Below, piece by piece: positions 22,600 through 31,277 of a stretch of 64,000 nucleotides of DNA. The notes under the pieces were generated by a model, which saw only the letters and a list, made by a program, of their open reading frames with translations, searched no databases and was not told the origin of the DNA. The stretch is from Coemansia sp. RSA 487 (lineage: Eukaryota; Kickxellomycota; Kickxellomycetes; Kickxellales; Kickxellaceae). The position numbers and the translations under genes are program-made. The DNA is taken from NCBI GenBank assembly GCA_027577595.1, contig JANBRJ010000033.1:62001-126000 (forward strand), written 5' to 3'. Position 1 is the first letter of the stretch, and the number at the start of each line of letters is the position of its first letter.

Positions 22600-23544
22600 A
22601 TGACACCGTTTTTAACTTTGCTCCGAAGAGGAGGCGTTTCGTTCGCCGCAAAACGAAGCAACACCATCTGCCTGGCCTCCGCATTGCTTCCAAGGACCGG
22701 CCGCTCGTTTACAAATCGGCTCATGCATTCGGACGCTTCAGCTTTGCCGGACATGGACACCGATGGATCGCGCTCCGTGTCGGCGCAGGAGTTGGCGAAA
22801 TTCATAAAGATTAGCAACGAGTGGTGGGACCCCATGGGTCCGTTCAAGTACTTGCATACAATGAACAGACCACGGATCCAGTTTATCCGCGAAATAATGA
22901 GCGATCTCTTCAGACAGCCGAGTGATAATATACGATGGATGGCAGGCCACACAGCGGTAGACGTTGGGTGCGGCGGCGGGTTGGCTTCCGAGTCGTTGGC
23001 GCGCCTGGGGCTCAGCGTGCTGGGCATCGATGCGGCGGCAGAAAACGTGGCGATGGCCCGCATCCATATGAAAAGCGACCCGCTATTTAGTAGTGGAGAC
23101 AGGCTGAAGTACATGCAGACGACGGCTGAGCAGCTGGTGGCTTCAAGCGAAGACCGGTTTGATGCGGTGGTTTCGCTGGAAGTCATCGAGCATGTGAACG
23201 ATCCCGTCGAGTTCTGCAAATCGCTTATGGATCTGGCGAAGCCCGGGGCGCTGGTGGTTCTGTCGACCATGAACCGCACCGCTCTCTCCTACCTGGTCGA
23301 TATCGTAGTCCCCGAGTACCTGATGCGATCGGTTCCTCAGGGAACGCATGAGCACAGCAAGTTTATAGTGCCTGACGAGCTGCGCCTGATCTTCCGGTCC
23401 CTGGGCGCGGAGCCCCTGGATACGCGTGGCCTGATCCTGGATCCGCTCAACAACCAGTGCCACTTGGTTCCCTCGGATCTGGGCCTCTTGCGCAATATCG
23501 GCGTCCAAGCAAATTACATTAGTGCGTTTCGTAAGAGCAGTTGA
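22600..23544 (+). CDS. COQ3: Ubiquinone biosynthesis O-methyltransferase Coq3
   Basis: Single exon of 314 residues with ATG at 22600 and a basic presequence, as expected for a mitochondrial matrix-side enzyme. The UbiG/Coq3 class I SAM methyltransferase motifs are in order: WWDPMGPFKYLHTMNRPRI, motif I VDVGCGGGLASESLARLG, post-I GIDAAAENV, motif II FDAVVSLEVIEHV and motif III LVVLSTMNRTALSYL. The C-terminal PEYLMRSVPQGTHEHSKFI segment is characteristic of this family. It performs both O-methylation steps of coenzyme Q synthesis. It converges on the helicase gene only 71 bp away. Confidence 0.95.
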   Translation: MTPFLTLLRRGGVSFAAKRSNTICLASALLPRTGRSFTNRLMHSDASALPDMDTDGSRSVSAQELAKFIKISNEWWDPMGPFKYLHTMNRPRIQFIREIMSDLFRQPSDNIRWMAGHTAVDVGCGGGLASESLARLGLSVLGIDAAAENVAMARIHMKSDPLFSSGDRLKYMQTTAEQLVASSEDRFDAVVSLEVIEHVNDPVEFCKSLMDLAKPGALVVLSTMNRTALSYLVDIVVPEYLMRSVPQGTHEHSKFIVPDELRLIFRSLGAEPLDTRGLILDPLNNQCHLVPSDLGLLRNIGVQANYISAFRKSS

Positions 23545-23550
23545 TGTATA

Positions 23551-23608
<58 letters not shown>
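23551..23608. repeat. (TATC)n microsatellite between convergent genes
   Basis: About 14 near-perfect TATC units fill almost the whole 71-bp gap between the stop of COQ3 (23544) and the stop of the convergent helicase gene (23616). Confidence 0.95.
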
Positions 23609-23609
<1 letters not shown>

Positions 23610-23615
23610 TTATGT

Positions 23616-25874
23616 CTAATCTTCTACTACCGAGAGCTTTTCGGGAACTATATTGAGAACAGAGTAGATTCCGCGCATCTTGCTCTCAAAGAAGCCGTGC
23701 ATGCCCATGGGCATGACAGTGACGGTTTGGCCGGGGCGTCCGAAGCGGCCGGTACGTCCGGCCATGTGCAGATACGAGGTGGCGGAGGACGGCGTATCGA
23801 GGATAAGCACAAGCGAAGCGTCAGGCAGATCAAGGCCCCTTGCAGCAGGCTCGCTGACCAAGTAGACAGGCTGGGCTCTGTGTTCTGTCGAGTGTGGAGT
23901 CCCTGGCTCAAAGTGCCGGAGTATGTCGTGTGCCTCGATGCCGTAGGGACGCAGGGCCTTTGCCAGCCCTGATTTGTCAGCCGACGGATGCGTGAAGATA
24001 AGCACGGGGCCGCCTTCTCCTTCTTCTCCTCCTCCTCCTCCTCTGCAGTGCTCGATAACGTTGGCTGCCACTTCGGCAATGAGACCAGCCAGAGGCGGCG
24101 GAGGCTGCTGTGGTTTGTCTTCGTGCCGCCTGTAGCTTTCGGCGTTGGTCTTCCGAAGGTGCTCGTACCACTTCTTCGGTTGATCGGCCACTGGCTCGCC
24201 TTCGATTTTCTTTTCTTTCAGCCGCAGGTTCCGCACTTGCGACTCGTCCTCGATGATAATGCAATGGTGCCGGATTGCCCGAGGCATCTGGTGCCCTCCT
24301 CCTTCTTCTCCAGCTGCAGAGCTGCTGCTTTGGAGCCACGTGGTATCGCCAGGCACACATCCATTGTTACGTAGCCATGTGCGCACTCTGCGTGTGGGCG
24401 TGGCGGCGGCAACCACCACTTGTAACGAGACTGGCGACACTGCGTTGAGCTCGGGATCGCTCATCTTTACACTGCTTTGCACAGGGTGCTGCTGGTGGGG
24501 CTCTGCGGTGGTGGCTTGGGGATCTGGCGGGCCGCCAGATAGCTGGTCTTCGCGAGTCCCAAGGGTCTTTGTAATTGCGTCAGAGACACCGGCGAATATC
24601 TCCGATAGCCGACGTGTGTTCCTCTTCGCTGTCGGCCCGCTTATGCTGAGATCGTGCGCCTCCGTAGGACCAATGCTGGTGGCAAGCGTCCTGGCATAGA
24701 CGTTTGTCCCGCATGTAGCTGTGTCGTCTGAGGAGTACATGACCTGCTGGCTATGCGTATCCATGATGCGCGCAAGCATCGGTGTGTTTCCGCACACTTC
24801 CAAAATCGACTTTACTAGCACTTGGCCGGCACGCGGTTTCGGCGCACGCCGTCGTTGCGAAGCGGAGACCCATTTGGTGCTGTCCACCGCTAGCGTGCTG
24901 TCGACCTCATCAACCAAAAGGCGTCGCAAGCCAACGTAGCTTGAAAGATCGTCGGGGCTGCTCCTTTGCAGCTCGTGCTTTCTGTTCTGTACGGAACGAA
25001 TCAGCTCCTCGCCGCCTGTTGATTCGGAAGCAGCAATTGTTGGGTACATGTCGCGCATCAGACGGGGCGGTAGAACCACCAAGGAGTTGGATGGGTCGCG
25101 GAACATCTCAAGCAGCCGGCGGTGCGTGCCCACTGCAATGGCAGGCGGTCCGTGTCTAGCCAGCACGCGCAGTTCGCGGTGACTGGTGTTCATGCTCTTC
25201 TGTGCTTCCGCCTTGCTGACATCGTTCTCCTTGCTTGTTGACAGCACAACAAACCGCTGCACAAACTTGGCTGGCGACAAGTGCGGGTATGCATGGCGTA
25301 CAAGCGCATGGGCCCACGATTCCAGCTGCAATGCAAGCTCGCGGTTCGGAACCACCACAATGGTGCTGACGGCTAGGGCCGCAAAGATGTCGGGAGGACG
25401 GTAGGTTCCCTTTGATAGCAATCGGTGGTAATCGTCGAGCGCTTGCGATACCAAGGTGGCTAGCAGCATCAGTGTCTTCCCTGCTCCCGTCTCCTGCCGC
25501 ACGACAACGTGCCGCTTGGGTGCGACAAGTTCCTGGATAATCGATGCTTGCATCGTTGTGGCTGCTTGCACTCCATGTAGCTCCTTTAGTGCTCGCGCAA
25601 TCTCCTTGTCGATGCCCAGACTCTCCAGCGTTGCATTGCTCCCTTCTGCTCTCCCCCTGGCGTGGCTGCTGTGTTCGATCGCAGGGGCTGTTGCTTCCGC
25701 TGATCGCTTGTCCTTTGCTGCAGCTGTGCTTTTCGTGTGCTGTTGGCAGCTTTGTAATGCGTTCAGTGCACGGCAGCGTGCCACTTTTCTGGTTGCTGCT
25801 CGATACACTGCTGCTGCTGATGATGATGCTGCTGCTGCTGGCGAGCGAGCGACAAACCGCAACACCAAGCTCAT
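23616..25874 (-). CDS. Mitochondrial DEAD-box-like RNA helicase (MRH4-like)
   Basis: The first ATG is 25874, giving 752 residues; the open frame upstream lacks an ATG. The N-terminus (SLVLRFVARSPAAAASSSAA...RAATRKVARCRAL) looks like a mitochondrial presequence. Helicase motifs are in order: Q-like region 83-116, motif I QETGAGKT 127-134, Ia PNREL 176-180, Ib GTHRRLLEM from 249, motif II VDEVD 321-325 instead of DEAD, an AAATPT motif III, and a C-terminal RGLDLPDASLVLILD and HMAGRTGRFGRPG motif VI. Long low-complexity inserts separate the two RecA lobes. Yeast Mrh4 acts in large mitoribosomal subunit assembly; assignment to that exact ortholog is inference. It follows GluRS on the same strand, 153 bp downstream. 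Confidence 0.85.
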   Translation of the reverse strand: MSLVLRFVARSPAAAASSSAAAVYRAATRKVARCRALNALQSCQQHTKSTAAAKDKRSAEATAPAIEHSSHARGRAEGSNATLESLGIDKEIARALKELHGVQAATTMQASIIQELVAPKRHVVVRQETGAGKTLMLLATLVSQALDDYHRLLSKGTYRPPDIFAALAVSTIVVVPNRELALQLESWAHALVRHAYPHLSPAKFVQRFVVLSTSKENDVSKAEAQKSMNTSHRELRVLARHGPPAIAVGTHRRLLEMFRDPSNSLVVLPPRLMRDMYPTIAASESTGGEELIRSVQNRKHELQRSSPDDLSSYVGLRRLLVDEVDSTLAVDSTKWVSASQRRRAPKPRAGQVLVKSILEVCGNTPMLARIMDTHSQQVMYSSDDTATCGTNVYARTLATSIGPTEAHDLSISGPTAKRNTRRLSEIFAGVSDAITKTLGTREDQLSGGPPDPQATTAEPHQQHPVQSSVKMSDPELNAVSPVSLQVVVAAATPTRRVRTWLRNNGCVPGDTTWLQSSSSAAGEEGGGHQMPRAIRHHCIIIEDESQVRNLRLKEKKIEGEPVADQPKKWYEHLRKTNAESYRRHEDKPQQPPPPLAGLIAEVAANVIEHCRGGGGGEEGEGGPVLIFTHPSADKSGLAKALRPYGIEAHDILRHFEPGTPHSTEHRAQPVYLVSEPAARGLDLPDASLVLILDTPSSATSYLHMAGRTGRFGRPGQTVTVMPMGMHGFFESKMRGIYSVLNIVPEKLSVVED

Positions 25875-26027
25875 ATTTCTACAAATTGCTTTTAACAAAA
25901 AAAAAAACTGCTCCAAAAGGCGAGAAAGTAGAAATAAAAACTTTATTTTCCCATTGAAAAGAACGAAGGAGAGAGAAAAAAGCTGATCCAATACTTCCAA
26001 GTCGGATCAACGGATCAACAGATGGCT

Positions 26028-28598
26028 TCAGTAATGCTTGGGAGTTTCGTACATTTTGGTTACATTCTCAGGAGCCTGCAGCGGAACATCGCCATACACA
26101 TGTGCGGTCTTGTACATGGACGTGACATTTTCGTGGGCCGGCAGGCCAAGCTTCTTATCGTTGGCCAAGGTTACGCTGCTTCCCGCATCAGCCGACGACT
26201 GTTTCTTGCTCTTGGAGGCATTGCCTTTGTCCCAGGGGCTTCCCTTTGCCTTCTTCCCAGCAGCCGCTTTCTTTGCTCCAGCAGCAGCACTGACCGGATC
26301 TTCCTTGTGCTTGCTTGCCATCGTCGCTGCCTTTCCGTCGGGAATCCTTATAAGCGTGACCAAACCCAGCTCGCTTTCGCCAGCAATCTTGTCGACGATA
26401 TAGTAGCCCACGCGCTCGAACTGGATGATGGCGCCCCTTGGCAGCCTTCCCACATTGGCGTCAGCTATGGCAGGCTCGACAAACTCGGTGGTAGGCGTCA
26501 GGACGTCCTCGATATCGTCCCCGTCATCAATCTTCTTCTTTGTGATCAAGTAGTCGTAGTCAACAAGCATGGCTTCGACCGGATGGTTGGATGGATGCTG
26601 GCCAAGCCATGTGATCTTCTTCTTGGTCGCCTTTACGTCGCCCTCAAGATGCAGCTTCATCACAACGTTGGTAACAGCGCCATTGGATTTCTCGACGGCC
26701 TCAACAAAGGCGTTGCCCCAGTCCATCAGCGTCACTTCCTCGCCGGCCTCAAACGCAGCAGCATCGGCCTGGTTCACAAAGATCTGTGCAGAGAACACGG
26801 TTTGCTTGGTGCCCAGCTCTGGGTTCTTCTTGTGTTTAGGCACGTCAGCAACGTAGGGTGCCGAGGGGCCGTTAGGCAACGATACGGGGACCAGATCCTT
26901 TTTGAGCAGCACAGTATGGCGTGGCGCCACGGGGTCGATAACCTTCTTGTTAACGGCCCAGATCTTGTCCCACTCAAGCAGCATGTTCTTCTGCGATGCG
27001 CCTTGCATCAGCACGTACTGGCGCAACGCATCGATGGTCATGCCGCGACGACGGATCCCGCGTACAGTGGGGAACCGCGGGTCGTCCCATCCCGTGACCC
27101 GCCCCTGATCAACAAACCATTGGAGCTTGCGCTTGGACAGAAGCGTGTACACAAAGTTCATCCGCGAAAAGTCCTTTATTGCCACGGGGCGCAGATCGAG
27201 TGCAGGAAAAAACCACTCGTATTGGGGGTTGCGGTCGCGGTACTCCATTGACCGCAATGCATGGGTGACGCCCTCCAACGAATCCACGATGGGGCAGCAG
27301 AAGTCGTAGGTTGGGTAGATTTTCCACTGGGAGCCGGTCCGATGGTGCGGCGTTAGGTTGCATCTGTAGATGACAGGATCGCGCATTGACTTGTTAGGGT
27401 TGTCGACGCTCATCTTTGCTCTGAGGCAACACGTCTGCCCAAACTCGGTGCCGTCCTTCATTTCCTGGAACCGCGCCAAGTTGTCCTCGACAGACAGATC
27501 ACGGCACCGCGAGGCCACTCCGTCGCCACGCTCTGTGCGCATCGTCAGCTGGTCGGTATCATCGACGTAAGCAAGCCCCTTTTGGATGATCTTGAGCGCA
27601 TACTCGTAGATGGTCTGGAAGTAGTCGCTAGTGTGCGTGGCTTCGTCGGCGGCAATGCCGAGGAGACGTAGATCTTCGGTAATCGAGTCCTCAAACTCGC
27701 CCTTTTCCTTGGTAGGGTTCGTATCGTCGAAGCGCACAATCATCTTTCCCCCGTACTGGTGCGCAAAGTACTGGTTCAGGAGCGCCGCCTTTGCATGTCC
27801 GATATGCAAGAAGCCACTGGGCTCTGGGGGGAACCGCGTAACGACCTTTCCGTACTCGACGCCCTCGAGCCCCAGATCAAACGAGCCCTGATCGGCAGAC
27901 GTTGCTGCTGCAGCTGCTGCAGAGTTGGCTGCTTTCTTGCGCTCCTGCTGTTGCTGGGCCAGCGTCTCGCCCACACATACGATGAACGGAAGCGAATCGA
28001 TGTGCGTATACCAGCGCACCACGTGGTCGCCCAGCATCTCGCGCTTGGTCTTGAGATTGCGTTGGAAAATCGCCGAGCTCCGCAGCGCGCCCCACACGGC
28101 TGCATCTGCTACGCTCACCGCGTATCCGCTCACAAGGGAACGCATCACCAAATGGTGGTCCAGCTCCATGAGCGCTGCATCCAGATCCTTGAAATTCTTG
28201 GACGCCCCGAGTCGCTCGCTGGCAAACCGCACCCACCGTGCGCACTCGTCCGTCACTACAGCGGGTCCCAGCTTGCGTACGATCTCTTCGACTGCTGCAT
28301 TTTCCCCATCTAGGTCCTCCTCTCCGCTCACCAGCAGTGAGGCGGTGCAGGTCTTGTCGTTGGGACGCACACTACTGCCTTCCTGCCACTGAACCACATA
28401 CGATCCGGGCGTCACTAAGTTCGCGTATTCGGCAACCGCTGCCGCAACTAAATTCGATTATGAAGCCATTTGCGGGGAGGGTACATATTAGCAAAGAAAG
28501 TGGAACTTTATGTGGCTATCAGGTCGAGAGGGCGAGAATAATTGGAACTTACTGTATGGCAAAGGCGACCCCTTTTGAGCTAGAATGAGCGTGGCCAT
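26028..28598 (-). CDS. GUS1: Cytosolic glutamyl-tRNA synthetase (two exons)
   Basis: Exon 1 is 28553-28598 (ATGGCCACGCTC start, 15 codons plus one base) and exon 2 is 26028-28447, with a 105-nt intron (donor GTAAGT, acceptor TTTAG); the product is 821 residues. The N-terminal third is the GST-like domain used in complexes with Arc1-type cofactors. The class I catalytic core shows RFPPEPSGFLHIGHAKAAL with HIGH at 230-233, then RFDDTNPTKEKGEFEDSI and PTYDFCCPIVDSLEGVTHALRS. An LLSKRKL motif stands in the KMSKS position. The Glx-type anticodon-binding beta barrels follow. It charges tRNA-Glu in the cytosol. The Lys/Ala-rich tail ends in two similar units, ENVTSMYKT and ENVTKMYET, whose role is unknown. 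Confidence 0.95.
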
Positions 28599-28905
28599 TA
28601 TAGATAAACAAAAAAGTAGTGTATACCAAAAGAAAGACTAAGAAAAAGGTATTCGATTGCGATAAATTGCTGAATTGGAATAGGAGAGCAGAGAAAAAGA
28701 AAGGATAATCCCCCTTTTTGTAGCTTTTATTTTGTGGTTCACTGAAAAATTTTAATAATAGGAGTGGGGGTGGGGGGATAAAGGACTTGTCGACTCGTTT
28801 CTTTTTGTTTTCATTTGTGAATCATCAACCGAGTCGACCGCAGCAGCTCCAACCAGCCCAAGTAATGCCTGGGTATATATCCCACTTCTTCATCAGACCA
28901 CAGTT
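28599..28905. other. Short spacer
   Basis: AT-rich promoter side of GluRS and 3' side of the MFS gene. Nothing else is recognised. Confidence 0.5.
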
Positions 28906-30564
28906 TTATGAAGCAGTAGCCATCAGTGACAGCGATGATATTGCTGCCAACACTGCTGCCGCTGTGCTTGTAGCTGCCGCAAACATAATGCTTGGTGCAT
29001 ATGTTCCGCTGTGGCCAACACCAACAAACAACCATCCAGCCATGCAGATGCCAACAACTACAAATACAAATTGGCTCAGCAGCGCTCCCATCGCCACCAC
29101 CGACATCCTACCATCTAGAACAACAGTAGCTCTGATCAAATTCTGCTGCATCGCTCCAAATAGCACTCCATGCACTGTGCAAAAGATGCTTATCATTGCC
29201 CAGCTTCTCGATGCGGGCAGCCAGAGACTCCATGTCGAAAGCGCCAGCAAACACAGCAATATGCTTCGCATGGCATTGCTCCGTCGCATTTGATCGATGC
29301 TTGGTGTATGTTCTGCAGATGGGAGTCGGCTGCCGAGTGCTCCGCCTATCGATGATGCAAGACTGAGAGCGGCTAGCATTGCAGCTCCCGAGTACCCGCT
29401 GTTTCCGTGGGCCAGTATCCGGTCCACATACCCAGGAATCAGCAGCACTGGTACCATGCTGGTCATGCGGTACACGCAGACGCTGGCATAGCTAACCACT
29501 GCACCCATGGGCATTCGCCATGTGTTTGTCTGATAGACGTTGTGAGGCTCTTGCGTTTGCCTGCCTGTGCTGGAATTGGTGATTTGACCTGCCTTTGGCT
29601 CTTCATGTTTATTGCTGTCGAGAACGATCAACTGCAATCCATTATGCTGATCTTCCAATACGACACCACTGCAGTTTTGAGGTGGTTCATTGGTGCTGTG
29701 CCATTTGGATCCTGCAAACAGTATACTGACTGCTTGTAGCCCACCGATCAGCAGCGCAAGCCAGCGCAAAGTCACCGACGTATTCTGGCCACACACAAGA
29801 AAGATCCGCTGGACAACAAATGCCAGCACACTTCCGCCGATACCCGTCGCCATGGCTCCACACGCCAGGGTGATCCGCTGCTTCTTCGCATCCATGAGAC
29901 GAACGAATGCACCGATGGCTGCGCCGTAGCTGACTCCGCATCCAATGCCTACCACCGCCCCCTGCGTCAGACACAATTGCCAAAGCTCCCCCGTGTACCC
30001 TGCAGTCAGCAATCCGCCGCTACTGAGCACTGCACCGAACAACAGAACTGCCCGTGCGCTCCCAAGCCATCGACCAACCACGCCGCTCATTCCCTGTGCC
30101 CCTACAAACCCAGCTATCTGCAACGCTCCGATAACCATCGTGTACCTGGACTGCATTGCCTCTTCTTCTGTTTCTTCGCTTACAGCCTCTAGAGATTTTC
30201 CCGTGGTGTATGAAAACTGGTAGCTGCTTTCGAAAATCCCGTGAATCAGACAAAGCCCTGCACTGCTTGCAACTATAATAAACATTGACAAAAGCCCCAT
30301 GAGCCTTTTTGTGCTATCTGGTATGCATGTCGTGTTTCTGAGCACGTGCATCTGTTGATTGCAAAAACTTATTACCTGCGAGCCTATTGTGTTTCTCTGG
30401 CGTAAGCCGTTGTGAGAGTGCACAGTTGTTTGGCTGTTTGTCGATAGCGAACTCAGGCTGCTCGAGTAATCTGAATGCGTGTACATGTACCGCATCGACA
30501 TGTGGCTGCTATACCGGTAGAGCAAGTTATATGGATCAGAGCGATGCTCGTTGTATCCGTTCAT
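28906..30564 (-). CDS. MFS transporter, monocarboxylate-carrier-like
   Basis: 552 residues with ATG at 30564. A roughly 85-residue Ser/Tyr-rich cytosolic N-terminus precedes twelve hydrophobic helices arranged 6+6. A central loop of about 80 polar residues (LEDQHNGLQLIVLDSNKHEE...) separates the halves. Gly-rich helix motifs such as GAVVGIGCGVSYGAAIGAF and GAMATGIGGSVLAFVVQ resemble fungal MCT-type (MCH) carriers of the major facilitator superfamily. The substrate cannot be read from sequence: monocarboxylates are the family norm, but yeast Mch proteins carry other substrates such as riboflavin. Confidence 0.75.
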   Translation of the reverse strand: MNGYNEHRSDPYNLLYRYSSHMSMRYMYTHSDYSSSLSSLSTNSQTTVHSHNGLRQRNTIGSQVISFCNQQMHVLRNTTCIPDSTKRLMGLLSMFIIVASSAGLCLIHGIFESSYQFSYTTGKSLEAVSEETEEEAMQSRYTMVIGALQIAGFVGAQGMSGVVGRWLGSARAVLLFGAVLSSGGLLTAGYTGELWQLCLTQGAVVGIGCGVSYGAAIGAFVRLMDAKKQRITLACGAMATGIGGSVLAFVVQRIFLVCGQNTSVTLRWLALLIGGLQAVSILFAGSKWHSTNEPPQNCSGVVLEDQHNGLQLIVLDSNKHEEPKAGQITNSSTGRQTQEPHNVYQTNTWRMPMGAVVSYASVCVYRMTSMVPVLLIPGYVDRILAHGNSGYSGAAMLAALSLASSIGGALGSRLPSAEHTPSIDQMRRSNAMRSILLCLLALSTWSLWLPASRSWAMISIFCTVHGVLFGAMQQNLIRATVVLDGRMSVVAMGALLSQFVFVVVGICMAGWLFVGVGHSGTYAPSIMFAAATSTAAAVLAAISSLSLMATAS

Positions 30565-31277
30565 GGTTGTTTTGTTTTGTCTAATCTTCCTCGGTCCTGA
30601 TTGCTGATCTTACAAAAGAAAAATAATCTATACAAGCTTCGAATATTCTAAAGAGCGTTTATTGATAATGGCCACCCATTGCTACTTAAATAAATGCAAT
30701 TTCCCCTTTCATGTTGTCGTGTTCGTGCTATGCAACATTTTTATTGATTTTCTGTGTCTAGAGAATAAAAACATTGCGCCATTTACTCCATTAGTCTATC
30801 TACGCCACAATTAACCCCTCCCCCTTCTCTGCATAATCTTCCTATATTTGCGCTTTAAATATTTACGGTACTTTTTCGGTAATTTTGCGATCCCAGCTTT
30901 ATCGATTATTTGCTTGGAATAGCTAATTTATCATATAATCGGCAAAAGTTGATCAAGTCGCCAAATAATGCCTTTTGCTTTCTTTTTTTTATCATTGAAC
31001 TGGCAAGTAATGCACAAAATATCCTCCACAACGTCTTATTTTCTAAGAAATTTGTGCGATTTCTCCGCATATATCCGGCAATTTGGCTGGTCTTTCCCTG
31101 TTCTAGCGTATATTGGTTTGGATCAAGCTGTTTTACCCCAATCTCTTGGCTATGCAAGTATCGTTTTGCATATATAAACTAAAAGTTTTTTGTTAAAACG
31201 TTTTCCAGCAGATCTGGCTCTTATTTTTGTGCATTTTTGAGTATATTTTCCTACATTGAACGACAATATAGAAAAGT
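30565..31277. other. Divergent promoter region
   Basis: AT-rich spacer between the MFS gene (minus) and the first GH3 gene (plus). It holds the GH3 TATA box at 31171-31178. Short frames at 30.9-31.2 kb on both strands overlap each other and are not convincing. Confidence 0.5.
31171..31178 (+). promoter_or_regulatory. TATA box of GH3 gene A
   Basis: TATATAAA, 107 nt before the ATG at 31278. Confidence 0.55.
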
